NCBI RefSeq assembly: GCF_002205645.1
Contig: NZ_NIOF01000002.1
Coordinates: forward strand, 248,001 to 312,000
DNA length: 64,000 nucleotides
Direction: 5' to 3'
From: Roseateles aquatilis
GTDB taxonomy: Bacteria; Pseudomonadota; Gammaproteobacteria; Burkholderiales; Burkholderiaceae_C
Under the pieces are notes generated by a model. It did not search any database. It saw nothing but the letters and a program-made list of their open reading frames with translations, and was not told where the DNA came from. Below, piece by piece: positions 9,499-18,412 of the stretch. A program made the position numbers and the translations under genes. Every line of letters starts with the position of its first letter. Position 1 is the first letter of the stretch.

Positions 9499-9851
9499 TC
9501 AGCCCCTGGTTGATCATCGGCGCGGCGGCGCTGGCCGGCGGCGCCTACTGGCAGGGCCGCCAGGACGGCCGCGACTCCCAACTGGCCGAAGCCGCCCGCG
9601 ACACGGTCGTCGCCGCCATCGCCTCGGAGGCCGCCGCCAGCGCCGCGGCCGAGGCCATCAGCAAGATCACCGTCACCCACCGGACCATCCGCCAGGAGCT
9701 GCAACGTGACATCGTCGAGAAGCCGGTCTATCGCGACCCTGACTGCCGCACTGGCTCTGACAGCCTGCGCCGCTTCAACTCCGCCATCCCCGGCTCCGCG
9801 CAACCAGGCGCTGATCGTCGCGAGCTGCCCGCCTCGGACGCCGGCCACTGA
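9495..9851 (+). CDS. Rz-like inner-membrane spanin
   Basis: A 118-residue protein with one N-terminal hydrophobic segment (about residues 4-19) and a long Ala/Glu-rich helical periplasmic region, the plan of i-spanins that bridge the envelope at the last lysis step. It starts with GTG overlapping the endolysin stop. The last half of its coding region hosts Rz1 in another frame, a hallmark of embedded spanin pairs. Confidence 0.8.
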   Translation: MISPWLIIGAAALAGGAYWQGRQDGRDSQLAEAARDTVVAAIASEAAASAAAEAISKITVTHRTIRQELQRDIVEKPVYRDPDCRTGSDSLRRFNSAIPGSAQPGADRRELPASDAGH

Positions 9852-9939
9852 CGACTCGATCGGCGGCTGGGAGATGAAGGCCTACGAGCTGGCCGAGCAG
9901 TACGACGCGTGCCGCGCGGCGGCGCTGGGCGGGCGCTGA
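9706..9939 (+). CDS. Rz1-like outer-membrane spanin lipoprotein
   Basis: A 77-residue ORF beginning with GTG inside Rz in a different frame and running 88 bp past it. It has a short lipoprotein signal with lipobox LTAC (Cys21), followed by a Pro-rich stretch (STPPSPAP) typical of o-spanins. A ribosome site (CAGGAG) sits 6-7 bases upstream. The lipidated protein would sit in the outer membrane and meet Rz across the periplasm to fuse the two membranes. Confidence 0.8.
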   Translation: MTSSRSRSIATLTAALALTACAASTPPSPAPRNQALIVASCPPRTPATDDSIGGWEMKAYELAEQYDACRAAALGGR

Positions 9940-9957
9940 GTTAGACACTGTCTAACT
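9939..9957. repeat. Perfect 19-bp palindrome after the last prophage gene
   Basis: The arms AGTTAGACA and TGTCTAACT flank a single central C, overlapping the final base of the Rz1 stop codon. The palindrome is followed by TTTC rather than a T-run. It lies between the lysis cassette and the tRNA-Arg 3' end, so it could be a weak terminator for the late operon or a recombinase/excisionase site at the prophage boundary. Confidence 0.6.
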
Positions 9958-10005
9958 TTCGGCACTTCGGCACGATCGCGAAATTGCGCAAGTGCTTGAT
10001 TTGAT

Positions 10006-10082
10006 TGGCCTGCCCGGAGGGACTCGAACCCCCGACCTGCTGCTTAGAAGGCAGCTGCTCTATCCAGTTGAGCTACGGGCAG
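10006..10082 (-). tRNA. tRNA-Arg (anticodon UCU)
   Basis: A 77-nt cloverleaf with CCA encoded. The acceptor stem CUGCCCG/CGGGCAG pairs perfectly. The anticodon loop CUUCUAA gives UCU, and the T-loop GUUCGAGUC is canonical. The 3' end faces the prophage, and tRNA 3' ends are common phage attachment sites. The intact gene here means the crossover restored the tRNA sequence. Confidence 0.95.
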
Positions 10083-10108
10083 ACGGATGCCAAGCCGTGA
10101 ATTGACAA

Positions 10109-10146
10109 GGCCCCTTGGTCGGCGTTCCCACGCCACCCAAGGGGCC
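10109..10146 (-). terminator. Terminator hairpin after the OPT transporter gene
   Basis: The arms GGCCCCTTGG and CCAAGGGGCC pair perfectly, with an inner GGCG/CGCC extension. On the minus strand the stem is followed by TTGTCAATT. It lies between the OPT stop and the tRNA-Arg gene, both minus strand, so it probably ends the transporter transcript. The T-tract is short. Confidence 0.6.
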
Positions 10147-10201
10147 CGAATTGTGCCACGCGATCCCGCCGCTCTTCACGAGAAGCGGGGCGCGGTCAGG
10201 C

Positions 10202-12187
10202 TCAGATCAGCACGTTGACGATCGCGTTGCCGATGCCCATCAGCGCCGCGCCCGAGATCAGGCCCGCGCAGATCGGCTCGCAGCCGTCGACCCAGCGCTT
10301 CCAGCCCTGGGAGCCCGGCGTCTTGTAGACCTTGGCCATCACGAAGAAGATCATCGCGCCGACCCACATCGCGAAGGTGGACTCCGGCGGCAGCACCACG
10401 CCCAGGCCGATCGCCACGGACGACAGCGGGAACTTGCCCTTCGTCATCATCTTGATCACCTCGATGACCACCGCGCAGGCCGCGGCGATCGCCATCGTGA
10501 TCAGCGCCGACGCCGGCAGGCTGTGCAGGCCGTTGGCGATGATCTCCGCCACGCCGCGCCATTGCACCGCGGCCGGCATCGAGAACTGGTCCGAGATGAT
10601 GGTGGCCGTGCTGCGCACGCCTTCGGCGTTCTTCGGCACGAACAGCAGGAAGAACAGCGGCACGCAGAACAGCACGCCCGCGACCACGCCGATCACGTGG
10701 CCGATCGCCTGATGGCGTGGCTTGCCGCCCAGCATGTAGCCCGGCTTGATGTCGCTCAGCAGGTTGGCCGCGTTGGAGGCGATCTCCGAGGTCATGCCCG
10801 CCGGCACCAGGTTGCTGGCCGGGTTGCTGCGGTCGATCGCGCCCATCGTGAACTGCGTGATCTTGGACAGCGCGCCGGTCGGCGTCCACGAGGTCAGCGC
10901 CATCGAGTTCGTGCAGATCACCGTCAGCACGAAGATCAGCGGCAACGAGATCAGCGCCATCAGCATCGGCACGCCGAAGAACTCGTGCGCGATCCACGCC
11001 GCCAGCACGCCGAACACCGGCACGCCGACGTACGAGATCCACAGCGGCACCTCGATGCCGTTGAGCAGGTCGCTGCCGATCGTGTCCTTGCCGGCCTTGC
11101 GGCGGAAGGACTTGAAGACCGCCAGGAACAGGTCCGGCTTGGCCAGCAGCGTCGTCAGCGAGCCCGCGACCATCATCGCCACGCCCCACCACATCGACCA
11201 CTGGTTGACGATCTCCACGCGCGAGATCGGGATGACCGCGCCGGTCGGGGACACGCGCTGCACGATGTCGCCGGCCTGGATCATGATCGGCGCCAGCACC
11301 GCGAAGTTGATGAAGGCGCCCAGCAGGCAGCTCGTCGCCACCGCGATGCCCATCAGGCCGCCGACGCCCAGCATGGCCGCGTCCAGCGTCAGGCGCAGGC
11401 CCAGCACGCGGATGTCGGTGCCCAGGATCTTCGGGATCCAGATGTCCGCCTTGGCGGCCAGGCCGTAGTAGTACTGGTCCAGGCGCTCGTGGAAGGTCCA
11501 GGGCTCGGTCATGCCGGCCCACTTGTCCATGCGCAGGATCTTGAACTGCAGCAGCTTCATCCAGCCGTCGCTGATGATCGCCTGGTAGATCGCGGCGCCG
11601 CCGGCCACCTTGGCCAGCAGCTTGGCCTTGTACATGCCCTCGCCACCCTCGCCGGTGTAGAGCGAGTCCAGCACCACGCCGCAGGCGCGGCCCTCGGGGA
11701 AGGGGAGCTGGTCCTCGTTGATGAAGCGGCGCTTCATCGGGAAGGCCACCAGCACGCCCAGCACCGCGATCACGATCATCCAGACCATCATCTGCCACCA
11801 CGGCACGATGTGGTCCACGACCAGCATGTAGGCCGCCAGGCTGGAGAACAGCGGCGACACCACGTAGCCGGCCGCCGTGGCGATCGACTGGGTGCAGTTG
11901 TTCTCCAGGATCGTGTAGTCCTTGGCCCAGCCCAGCGACGCGAAGATGCGGAACATCGCGAAGGCCAGGATCACCGACGTCAGGCCGACCCCGACGCTGA
12001 TGCCGGTCTTGCCGCCGATGTACAACGAGGTCGCCGCGAGCACGCCGCCCAGCATGAATCCCGTGAAGGCGGAACGCAGCGACAGCTGCGCCATGTCACC
12101 GCGATAGATGTTCTTGAACCACCACTCGTCCTTCTGGGCCCGCGACCAGGTCTGGACCTGCTCGTCGGTCAAATGCTGTAGCGCCAT
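10202..12187 (-). CDS. OPT family oligopeptide transporter
   Basis: A 661-residue polytopic inner-membrane protein of the OPT/YSL superfamily, proton-driven importers of oligopeptides or metal chelates. Many hydrophobic helices with Gly/Ala-rich loops run its whole length. Characteristic stretches include LYIGGKTGISVGVGL near the N-terminus, NCTQSIATAAGYV, PFPEGRACG, and MWVGAMIFFVMAK near the C-terminus. The chosen ATG gives the start MALQHLTDEQ behind AAGGA; an upstream in-frame start would add 38 residues without membrane or family features. Substrate cannot be deduced. Confidence 0.9.
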   Translation of the reverse strand: MALQHLTDEQVQTWSRAQKDEWWFKNIYRGDMAQLSLRSAFTGFMLGGVLAATSLYIGGKTGISVGVGLTSVILAFAMFRIFASLGWAKDYTILENNCTQSIATAAGYVVSPLFSSLAAYMLVVDHIVPWWQMMVWMIVIAVLGVLVAFPMKRRFINEDQLPFPEGRACGVVLDSLYTGEGGEGMYKAKLLAKVAGGAAIYQAIISDGWMKLLQFKILRMDKWAGMTEPWTFHERLDQYYYGLAAKADIWIPKILGTDIRVLGLRLTLDAAMLGVGGLMGIAVATSCLLGAFINFAVLAPIMIQAGDIVQRVSPTGAVIPISRVEIVNQWSMWWGVAMMVAGSLTTLLAKPDLFLAVFKSFRRKAGKDTIGSDLLNGIEVPLWISYVGVPVFGVLAAWIAHEFFGVPMLMALISLPLIFVLTVICTNSMALTSWTPTGALSKITQFTMGAIDRSNPASNLVPAGMTSEIASNAANLLSDIKPGYMLGGKPRHQAIGHVIGVVAGVLFCVPLFFLLFVPKNAEGVRSTATIISDQFSMPAAVQWRGVAEIIANGLHSLPASALITMAIAAACAVVIEVIKMMTKGKFPLSSVAIGLGVVLPPESTFAMWVGAMIFFVMAKVYKTPGSQGWKRWVDGCEPICAGLISGAALMGIGNAIVNVLI

Positions 12188-12369
12188 GCTTGTGCTCGAT
12201 CCTTCGGGGCTTGCCCGCTGCGGCGCCCCGGCTCCGGGCTCGTGACCCGGAAGGACGCTGTTCTGAAACAAAAAACAGCGCGCATTCTCTCCGCCTGACA
12301 TCGTGCTGACATGACCAAATGCCTAGGGTTTCCACCCGGTTTCAGGCGCGGATGTGCGATTCCATCGGG

Positions 12370-12765
12370 TCACGGGGGCGTTTTGTGCGAAGGCGCGGTC
12401 GTCGGAGGTGAAGGCGGCGTGGGGAGGGTGTCGGCGTGGGGCGGCGGGGGTGGGGTGGCCGCGGCCACCGCGATGGGCCTGTCCCGGGTCGCGATGGTGA
12501 CGCACAGGCCGGCCATCGCGAGCAGCAGGCTCGCCGTCAAGGCGCCGAACCAGTTCCGCATCGAGGACTCCAGCTTGGTCGTCGCTTCGCGGATCTCCTT
12601 GATCTCGGCCTGCAGCTTGTTCCCCGTGCGCTCGATCGTCGACGTCATCTCACCGCGCAGCTTGTCGATGTCGCCACGAAACTCTGTTTTCAGCTCGTCG
12701 CGGACAGCATTGAGGTCGGATTTCGTCGCGAACATCTGAACGGCAAGGTCGTAGGGGCTGGACAT
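12370..12765 (-). CDS. Coiled-coil membrane-anchored protein (DUF1640/CCDC90-like)
   Basis: A 131-residue protein starting at an ATG behind GGAGGG. Residues 1-30 (YDLAVQMFATKSDLNAVRDE) resemble DUF1640-type proteins. A heptad coiled coil covers about residues 15-70, a single hydrophobic helix covers 74-93, and the tail is Pro/Thr-rich. Such proteins are often found near mobile or restriction genes, but their function is not established. It stands alone here. Confidence 0.7.
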   Translation of the reverse strand: MSSPYDLAVQMFATKSDLNAVRDELKTEFRGDIDKLRGEMTSTIERTGNKLQAEIKEIREATTKLESSMRNWFGALTASLLLAMAGLCVTIATRDRPIAVAAATPPPPPHADTLPTPPSPPTTAPSHKTPP

Positions 12766-13019
12766 CTCGGCCCTCCGGTGATTCGTTGGATCGAATCGTA
12801 GGAAATCGGTTCCGCGCCGTGAATTGCTTGAAGTCGTTCGGTTCGGCCGGATGGAAGTCACTGCGAGGGCGTCGATGCCAGAGATGAGCAGGTCGAGCGC
12901 TTGAGCCACGTCAAGACGGGCCAAGACCCGGCACCGAACTCGGGCGTGCGCAGCGGGGCGGCGCACCCGGAAGCCAGGGATGCATCGGGCGGGATCCGCC
13001 CCTTGCAGCCTTGTCGGGG

Positions 13020-13048
13020 TTGACTGCTTCATGCATGAAAGTTATAGT
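13020..13048 (+). promoter_or_regulatory. Sigma-70 promoter with a palindrome in the spacer
   Basis: The -35 TTGACT and -10 TATAGT are separated by exactly 17 bp, each matching consensus at five of six positions. The spacer contains the perfect 12-bp palindrome TTCATGCATGAA (13028-13039), a natural place for a repressor or activator. Transcription would start near 13055 and run into the ProVWX-type operon. Confidence 0.7.
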
Positions 13049-13063
13049 TACGCCTCTGTAGCA

Positions 13064-13084
13064 GATCAACCGGTTATGTTGATC
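13064..13084. promoter_or_regulatory. Inverted repeat just downstream of the predicted start site
   Basis: GATCAAC and GTTGATC are separated by 7 bp (CGGTTAT). They lie about 10-30 bp after the predicted transcription start, where a bound protein would block elongation or a hairpin would form in the leader. No known regulator consensus was recognised. Confidence 0.5.
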
Positions 13085-13412
13085 GGCCTCGCCCGACTCT
13101 CGGATCGTCGCATCCGGTCGCGGTGCGGGCTTCTCGCTCCCGGGCCACGCCCGGTCGCTCCTGCCGGCCTTGTCCGGCCCACTCCCACGCCAGGCTCATC
13201 CAGGCGGCGCCCGTAGACCCGGCCCGCTGCCTGCCATTGAAGCCTCCGGCGGGTGTTGGTGGTTCGTGTCGTCTCGCCAGTGCCCGTCGGCAGCCCCTGA
13301 GGCCCGCCGGCGCCGCCGTGTGCATCGTCCGGTCGCCCTTCGGCTGACGCGTGATCGCCGCCGTGCCTCCGGGCCGGCGATCGCCCATCACTGCAGGAAA
13401 GGACTCGCGGCC

Positions 13413-14660
13413 ATGGCCAAAGGCATTCTCATCGACCACGTCTTCAAGGTCTTCGGCGACGCGCCGGAGCAGGCCTTGGCATTGGCCCGCCAGGGCCGTT
13501 CCAAGAAGGACATCCTGGCGAGCACCGGCCAGTCCATCGGCGTGTTCGACGCCACCTTCGAAATTCAGGCCGGCGAGATCTTCGTGATCATGGGTCTGTC
13601 GGGCTCGGGCAAGTCGACGCTGGTGCGTCTGCTCAATCGCCTGATCGAGCCGAGCGCCGGTCGCATCGTGATCGACGGTGAGGACATCAACACCCACTCG
13701 CCGTCACGGCTGCGCGCGCTGCGCCGCAAGGACATCAGCATGGTGTTCCAGTCCTTCGCGCTGATGCCGCACATGAGCGTGCGTGACAACACCGCCTTCG
13801 GCTTGGAGTTGTCCGGCGCCGACCGCGAGCATCGTCTGGCGCAGGCCGATCACGCGCTGGCTCAGGTGGGCCTGGCGGGGTGGGGAGACAAGTACCCGGA
13901 CGAGCTCTCGGGCGGCATGCAACAGCGCGTCGGGCTGGCGCGGGCGCTGGCCGCGGATCCGTCCATCCTGCTGATGGACGAGGCCTTCTCCGCGCTGGAC
14001 CCCATCATCCGCACGGAGATGCAGTCGGAGCTGCTGCGGCTGCAGCAGGTGCAGCGCCGCACCATCGTTTTCATCTCGCACGACCTGGACGAGGCGATGC
14101 GCATCGGCGACCGCATCGCGATCATGAAGGACGGTCACGTCGTGCAGGTCGGCACGCCGGACGAGATCCTGCGCAACCCGGCCGACGACTTCGTCCGCAG
14201 CTTCATCCGCGGCGTGGACACGGCGGCGGTCTTCAAGGCGGCCGACATCGCGCGCCAGCCGCTGACGCTGGTGGCCGAGCACCGCGACCGCGGCGCACGC
14301 GCCGGGCTCAAGACGCTGGAGGACCAGGACCGCGAGTTGGCGCACGTCGTCAGCCCGACACGTCGTTACCTGGGCACGGTCTCGGCGGACTCGCTGCGCG
14401 CCGCGCTGGACGGGCATGTGGGTCCGCTGGGGCTTCAGCATGCGTTCCTGGACGGGCTGCCGCCGATTGCCGCGGACGCGCCGGTGGCGGGGCTGTTCGG
14501 CCAGGTCGCGCAGGCGCCGTGCGGCGTGCCGGTCGTGGCCGGCGACGGCCGCTTCTGCGGCGCCATCAGCAAGACCACGCTGTTGAAGTTCCTGGATCGC
14601 GACACGCCGCCCATCGAGCCTGCGTCCGGTCATCACCCCGCCCAAGCTGCCGCGCATTGA
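13413..14660 (+). CDS. proV: Glycine betaine/proline ABC transporter ATP-binding protein
   Basis: A 415-residue ATPase that powers uptake of compatible solutes. Walker [10 protein letters not shown] is at residues 61-69, the signature [15 protein letters not shown] follows, and Walker B is [12 protein letters not shown]. The C-terminal third corresponds to the CBS-type region that in ProV/OpuA senses ionic strength. The ATG behind AGGAAAGGA gives a start typical of the family ([15 protein letters not shown]). It is first of a three-gene operon with permease and binding protein. Confidence 0.93.
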   Translation: MAKGILIDHVFKVFGDAPEQALALARQGRSKKDILASTGQSIGVFDATFEIQAGEIFVIMGLSGSGKSTLVRLLNRLIEPSAGRIVIDGEDINTHSPSRLRALRRKDISMVFQSFALMPHMSVRDNTAFGLELSGADREHRLAQADHALAQVGLAGWGDKYPDELSGGMQQRVGLARALAADPSILLMDEAFSALDPIIRTEMQSELLRLQQVQRRTIVFISHDLDEAMRIGDRIAIMKDGHVVQVGTPDEILRNPADDFVRSFIRGVDTAAVFKAADIARQPLTLVAEHRDRGARAGLKTLEDQDRELAHVVSPTRRYLGTVSADSLRAALDGHVGPLGLQHAFLDGLPPIAADAPVAGLFGQVAQAPCGVPVVAGDGRFCGAISKTTLLKFLDRDTPPIEPASGHHPAQAAAH

Positions 14661-14673
14661 AGAAGGAATCGCC

Positions 14674-15921
14674 ATGAATGACACCGCCCTGATCGCGCCG
14701 GCCGCGTCCGATGCCGCCCTCGATGCCGGCCTGAATGCCGCCGCCTCCCCTGTAGCGATGCCCGCGATGCCGACCGCCGCCGTCGACGGGGTGGTCGCGC
14801 CGCCGGCGCTGGATCCGTGGGAGGCGCTGTCCCAGGCGCCGGACCCGGCCGCCACCAGCGCCTGGCTGGATGCCCCGGCCCATGCCGCCGCCGCGGGCGC
14901 GGACCCGGTCGCGAACGGACCGGGCGGCGTCCTCGGCGACGCGCTGCACCGGCTGTGGGACGGCACCTTGCCCGTCGAGTCCTGGATCAACAGCGGCCTG
15001 GGCTGGGTGGTCGAGCATTGCCGGCCCTTCTTCCAGGCGGTGCGGCTGCCCATCGACGGCACCTTGAACTCGGTGCAGGGCCTGCTGACCGCGCTGCCGG
15101 CGCCCGCAATGATCGCGCTGATCGGCTTGCTGGCCTGGCAGTTCGCCGGCCGTCGACTGGCGATCGGCACCGCGGTGTCACTGCTGCTGGTGGCGACGCT
15201 GGGCATCTGGGCGGAGGCGATGGTGACGCTGTCGCTGGTGCTGACCTCGCTGCTGTTCTGCCTGTTGATCGGCCTGCCGCTGGGCGTGCTGCTGGCCGGC
15301 AGCGACCGCGCGGAGCGCGTCATGCGGCCGGTGCTCGACGCGATGCAGACCACGCCCGCGTTCGTCTACCTGGTGCCGGTGGTGATGCTGTTCGGCATCG
15401 GCAACGTGCCCGGCGTGATCGTGACCATCGTCTTCGCGCTCGCGCCGCTGGCACGGCTGACCAACCTGGGGCTGCGCCAGGTGCGGCCCGACCTGATCGA
15501 GGCGGCCCGCGCCTACGGCGCCTCGCCGTGGCAGATGCTCATGAAGGTGAAGCTGCCGCTGGCGATGCCGTCCATCATGGCCGGCATCAACCAGGCGTTG
15601 ATGCTGTCGCTGTCGATGGTGGTGATCGCCTCCATGATCGCCGTCGGCGGCCTCGGGCAGATGGTGCTGCGCGGCATCGGCCGCCTGGACATGGGCCTGG
15701 CGACCGTCGGCGGCCTGGGTATCGTCATCCTGGCCATCACGCTGGACCGCCTGACGCAGGCGCTGGGCCGCTCGGCGCGCGTGGCCGGCCGGCGCTGGTG
15801 GCACACCGGCCCCGCGGGCCTGGCGCTGCGCGGCCTGCACCGCCTGGTGCGCGCGCCGCGCGTCGCGCAGGAGGTGGACGTGAACGGGGCCGAGCCGGCG
15901 CCCGGTGGAGCTCGCCCATGA
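14674..15921 (+). CDS. proW: Glycine betaine/proline ABC transporter permease
   Basis: A 415-residue permease 13 bp after the ATPase gene. About 65 residues of Ala/Pro-rich low-complexity sequence precede the membrane part. Then come helices between about residues 145 and 365, with the EAA-type coupling loop [20 protein letters not shown] that docks on ProV. This follows the ProW plan, which has a long N-terminal cytoplasmic extension. Confidence 0.92.
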   Translation: MNDTALIAPAASDAALDAGLNAAASPVAMPAMPTAAVDGVVAPPALDPWEALSQAPDPAATSAWLDAPAHAAAAGADPVANGPGGVLGDALHRLWDGTLPVESWINSGLGWVVEHCRPFFQAVRLPIDGTLNSVQGLLTALPAPAMIALIGLLAWQFAGRRLAIGTAVSLLLVATLGIWAEAMVTLSLVLTSLLFCLLIGLPLGVLLAGSDRAERVMRPVLDAMQTTPAFVYLVPVVMLFGIGNVPGVIVTIVFALAPLARLTNLGLRQVRPDLIEAARAYGASPWQMLMKVKLPLAMPSIMAGINQALMLSLSMVVIASMIAVGGLGQMVLRGIGRLDMGLATVGGLGIVILAITLDRLTQALGRSARVAGRRWWHTGPAGLALRGLHRLVRAPRVAQEVDVNGAEPAPGGARP

Positions 15922-15974
15922 CCGCGCGCCTGCATTCGACCCGCCCGTCCATGACCTCGCAAGGAGAACCGCGC

Positions 15975-16985
15975 ATGCATGCAACCCCATCCCGCGCCGG
16001 CCGATGGCTGGCCCTGGGCCTGATCCTGTTCTCGCTCGCCGTCTTCGCGCGCGCCGAGCCCTTGCCCGGCCGTGGCGTCACGGTGCAGCCGCTCAAGAGC
16101 TCGCTGGCCGAGGAGGCGTTCCAGACGCTGCTCGTGTCGCGGGCGCTGGAGCATCTCGGCTACACGGTGTTGCCGATGAAGGACCTGGAGCCGGCCACGG
16201 AACACCTGGCCATCGCCAACGGCGACGCCACCTTCATGGCCAATCATTGGCGGCGGCTGCACGCGGACTTCTACCGCAACAGCGGCGGTGACGCCAAGCT
16301 CGCACGCGGCGGCAGCTATGCGTCGGGCGCCGTGCAGGGTTACCTGATCGACCGCAAGACCGCTGAACGTCACGGCATCACGCGCCTGGACCAGTTGAAG
16401 GACCCGGCGATCGCCCGGCTGTTCGATACCGATGGCGACGGCAAGGCGGACCTCACCGGCTGCAATCCCGGCTGGGGCTGCGAGGGGGTGATCGAGCATC
16501 AGCTCGACGCCTATCAACTGAGGGGCAGCGTCACCCATCGCCAGGGCAGCTATGCCGCGCTGATGGCCGACACCATCGCCCGCTTCAAGCAGGGGCGCCC
16601 GATCCTGTACTACACCTGGACCCCGTACTGGGTCAGCGCCGAGCTGCGCCCGGGCCGGGACGTGGTGTGGCTGCAGGTGCCGTTCTCCGCCTCGACCGAC
16701 GGCGAGACGGACACGCGCCAGGCCAACGGCAAGAACTACGGCTTCCCGGCGGACGAGCAGCAGATCGTCGCCAACCGCGCCTTCGTCGAGAAGAACCCGG
16801 CGGCGGCGCGGCTGTTCGAGGTGATGCGCCTGCCCATCGCCGACATCAACGCGCAGAACCTGCGGATGAACGAAGGCGCCGGATCGCAGCGCGACATCGA
16901 GCGCCACGTCGACGGCTGGATCCGCGCGCACCGGCAGGACTTCGACGGGTGGCTCGCGCAGGCGAGGGCGGCCTCGGGCTCGTGA
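15975..16985 (+). CDS. proX: Glycine betaine/proline-binding periplasmic protein
   Basis: A 336-residue binding protein with an N-terminal signal peptide cleaved near ARA (about residue 26) and a strong AAGGAGAA ribosome site. It has ProX-type features: [10 protein letters not shown], and GCNPGWGCE with two cysteines that probably form a disulfide. Trp/Tyr-rich segments such as YYTWTPYWV would form the aromatic cage for quaternary ammonium ligands. It completes the proVWX set. The ligand is probably glycine betaine or proline betaine. Confidence 0.92.
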   Translation: MHATPSRAGRWLALGLILFSLAVFARAEPLPGRGVTVQPLKSSLAEEAFQTLLVSRALEHLGYTVLPMKDLEPATEHLAIANGDATFMANHWRRLHADFYRNSGGDAKLARGGSYASGAVQGYLIDRKTAERHGITRLDQLKDPAIARLFDTDGDGKADLTGCNPGWGCEGVIEHQLDAYQLRGSVTHRQGSYAALMADTIARFKQGRPILYYTWTPYWVSAELRPGRDVVWLQVPFSASTDGETDTRQANGKNYGFPADEQQIVANRAFVEKNPAAARLFEVMRLPIADINAQNLRMNEGAGSQRDIERHVDGWIRAHRQDFDGWLAQARAASGS

Positions 16986-17070
16986 TGGGGGCGCCCGGTC
17001 GCGGGGCATGATCCGGCCGGCGGGACGTGGCTGGACGACTCGCGCAAGACCTGGCGCCAGAACGAGAAAA

Positions 17071-17099
17071 GCCGCAAGGAAGTGATTCCTTGCGGCTCT
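17071..17099 (-). terminator. Rho-independent terminator of tRNA-Pro
   Basis: The 11-bp perfect stem GCCGCAAGGAA/TTCCTTGCGGC has a 4-nt loop. On the minus strand it is followed by TTTTCTCG, ten bases past the tRNA 3' end. It could also stop read-through from proX on the other strand. Confidence 0.8.
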
Positions 17100-17108
17100 C
17101 GAGATCAA

Positions 17109-17185
17109 TGGTCGGGGCGGCGGGATTCGAACTCGCGACCCTCTGCTCCCAAAGCAGATGCGCTACCAGGCTGCGCTACGCCCCG
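17109..17185 (-). tRNA. tRNA-Pro (anticodon UGG)
   Basis: A 77-nt cloverleaf with encoded CCA. The acceptor CGGGGCG/CGCCCCG, anticodon loop UUUGGGA (anticodon UGG) and T-loop GUUCGAAUC are canonical. A strong terminator follows it. Confidence 0.95.
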
Positions 17186-17268
17186 ACGAAGCCTTAGATT
17201 GTAGACCGAAAATCAGGTCGCGCCGGAGAAGTCTTTCGATCGCGGTTCCGGGGGCGTGATGGCCGCGC

Positions 17269-18351
17269 TCAGAAGCCCGCCTTTTGCGCGAAGGCCCAGC
17301 CCAGTTCCGCCATCGGCTTCGCGCCGGCGCCGGCCTCGCGGGCCTGCGCGCTGGACGCGGTGCCGTCCTCCACGCGCTTGGCGATGCCTTGCAGGATCGC
17401 GCAGATCCGGAACAGGTTGTAGGCGAGGTAGAAGTTCCAGTCCTTCATCACCGCTTGCGCGTCGCCGCGACCGGTGCGTTCGCAGTAGCGGCGCACGTAG
17501 TCCAGCTCGCCGGGGATGCCCAGCGGCGCCAGGTCCACACCGCCCAGGCCGCGCGCCGAGCCCGTCTTGCGGATGTGCCACGACATGCAGTGGTAGCTGA
17601 AGTCCGCCAGCGGATGCCCCAGCGTCGACAGCTCCCAGTCCAGCACCGCCAGCACGCGCGGTTCGGTCGGGTGGAACACCAGGTTGTCCAGCCGGTAGTC
17701 GCCATGGACGATGGCCACCTCGCGCTCGTCACGAGCGGACTCGGGGATGTGCGACGGCAGCCACTCGATCAGGCGGTCCATCGCCTCGTTCGGGCCGGTG
17801 ATCGAAGCCTGGTACTGTTTGCTCCAGCGACCGATCTGCCGCTCGAAGTAATTGCCCGGTTTGCCGTAGCCCTCCAGGCCGACGGCGCGCACGTCGACCT
17901 TGTGCAGCGCGGCGATGACGCGATTCATCTCCTCGTAGATCGCGGTGCGCTCGGCGTTGGACGCGTCCGGCAGCGTCTGGTCCCAGAGCACGCGGCCCTC
18001 GATGAACGACATGACGTAGAAGGCGCGGCCGACGACGGCTTCGTCCTCGCACAGCGCCAGCATGCGCGGCACCGGCACGTCGGTGCCGGCGAGCGCGCGC
18101 ATGACGGTGAACTCGCGCTCGATCGCGTGCGCGGAGGGCAACAGCTTGGCCACCGGCGCCGGCTTGGCGCGCATCACGTAGATGGCGCCAGGCGTGATCA
18201 GCTTGTAGGTCGGATTGGACTGCCCACCTTTGAACTGCTCGATCGTCAGCGGGCCCTGGAAGCCCGGGATCGCGGTCGACAGCCAGGCGGCGAGCGCCTC
18301 GGCGTCGATGACGTGCGTGGGGGCACGGGTGCCGGTGAATGCATCGTCCAC
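17269..18351 (-). CDS. APH-fold phosphotransferase family protein (ACAD10/11 kinase-like)
   Basis: A 360-residue protein of the aminoglycoside-phosphotransferase fold, in the subgroup related to the kinase domain of acyl-CoA dehydrogenases 10/11. The N-lobe has FKGGQSNPTYKL (residues 40-51). The catalytic loop is HGDYRLDN (216-223) with Asp218 as base, and the metal motif is DWE (238-240). In this subgroup the likely substrates are hydroxyacyl-CoAs rather than antibiotics, so a resistance annotation would be misleading. It is transcribed alone toward tRNA-Pro. Confidence 0.85.
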   Translation of the reverse strand: MDDAFTGTRAPTHVIDAEALAAWLSTAIPGFQGPLTIEQFKGGQSNPTYKLITPGAIYVMRAKPAPVAKLLPSAHAIEREFTVMRALAGTDVPVPRMLALCEDEAVVGRAFYVMSFIEGRVLWDQTLPDASNAERTAIYEEMNRVIAALHKVDVRAVGLEGYGKPGNYFERQIGRWSKQYQASITGPNEAMDRLIEWLPSHIPESARDEREVAIVHGDYRLDNLVFHPTEPRVLAVLDWELSTLGHPLADFSYHCMSWHIRKTGSARGLGGVDLAPLGIPGELDYVRRYCERTGRGDAQAVMKDWNFYLAYNLFRICAILQGIAKRVEDGTASSAQAREAGAGAKPMAELGWAFAQKAGF

Positions 18352-18412
18352 GGAGTCTCCTGGAGTTGTCGTGATGATTGATCCACGCCACCCGGAGACC
18401 GCTCCGGGGGCG

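Larger units (their letters stand above)
12766..13412. other. 647-bp intergenic region upstream of the ProVWX-type operon
   Basis: No convincing gene lies here; the ORFs are GC-rich shadows without ribosome sites or domains. It holds the sigma-70 promoter at 13020-13048 and the inverted repeat at 13064-13084. The predicted leader from there to the proV start is about 358 nt and contains GC-rich self-complementary stretches. The part nearest the coiled-coil gene must carry that gene's promoter. Confidence 0.6.

Noticed and set aside
17269-18351. Aminoglycoside resistance gene
   Set aside because: The fold is shared, but sequence is of the ACAD10/11-like group, not of characterised resistance enzymes.
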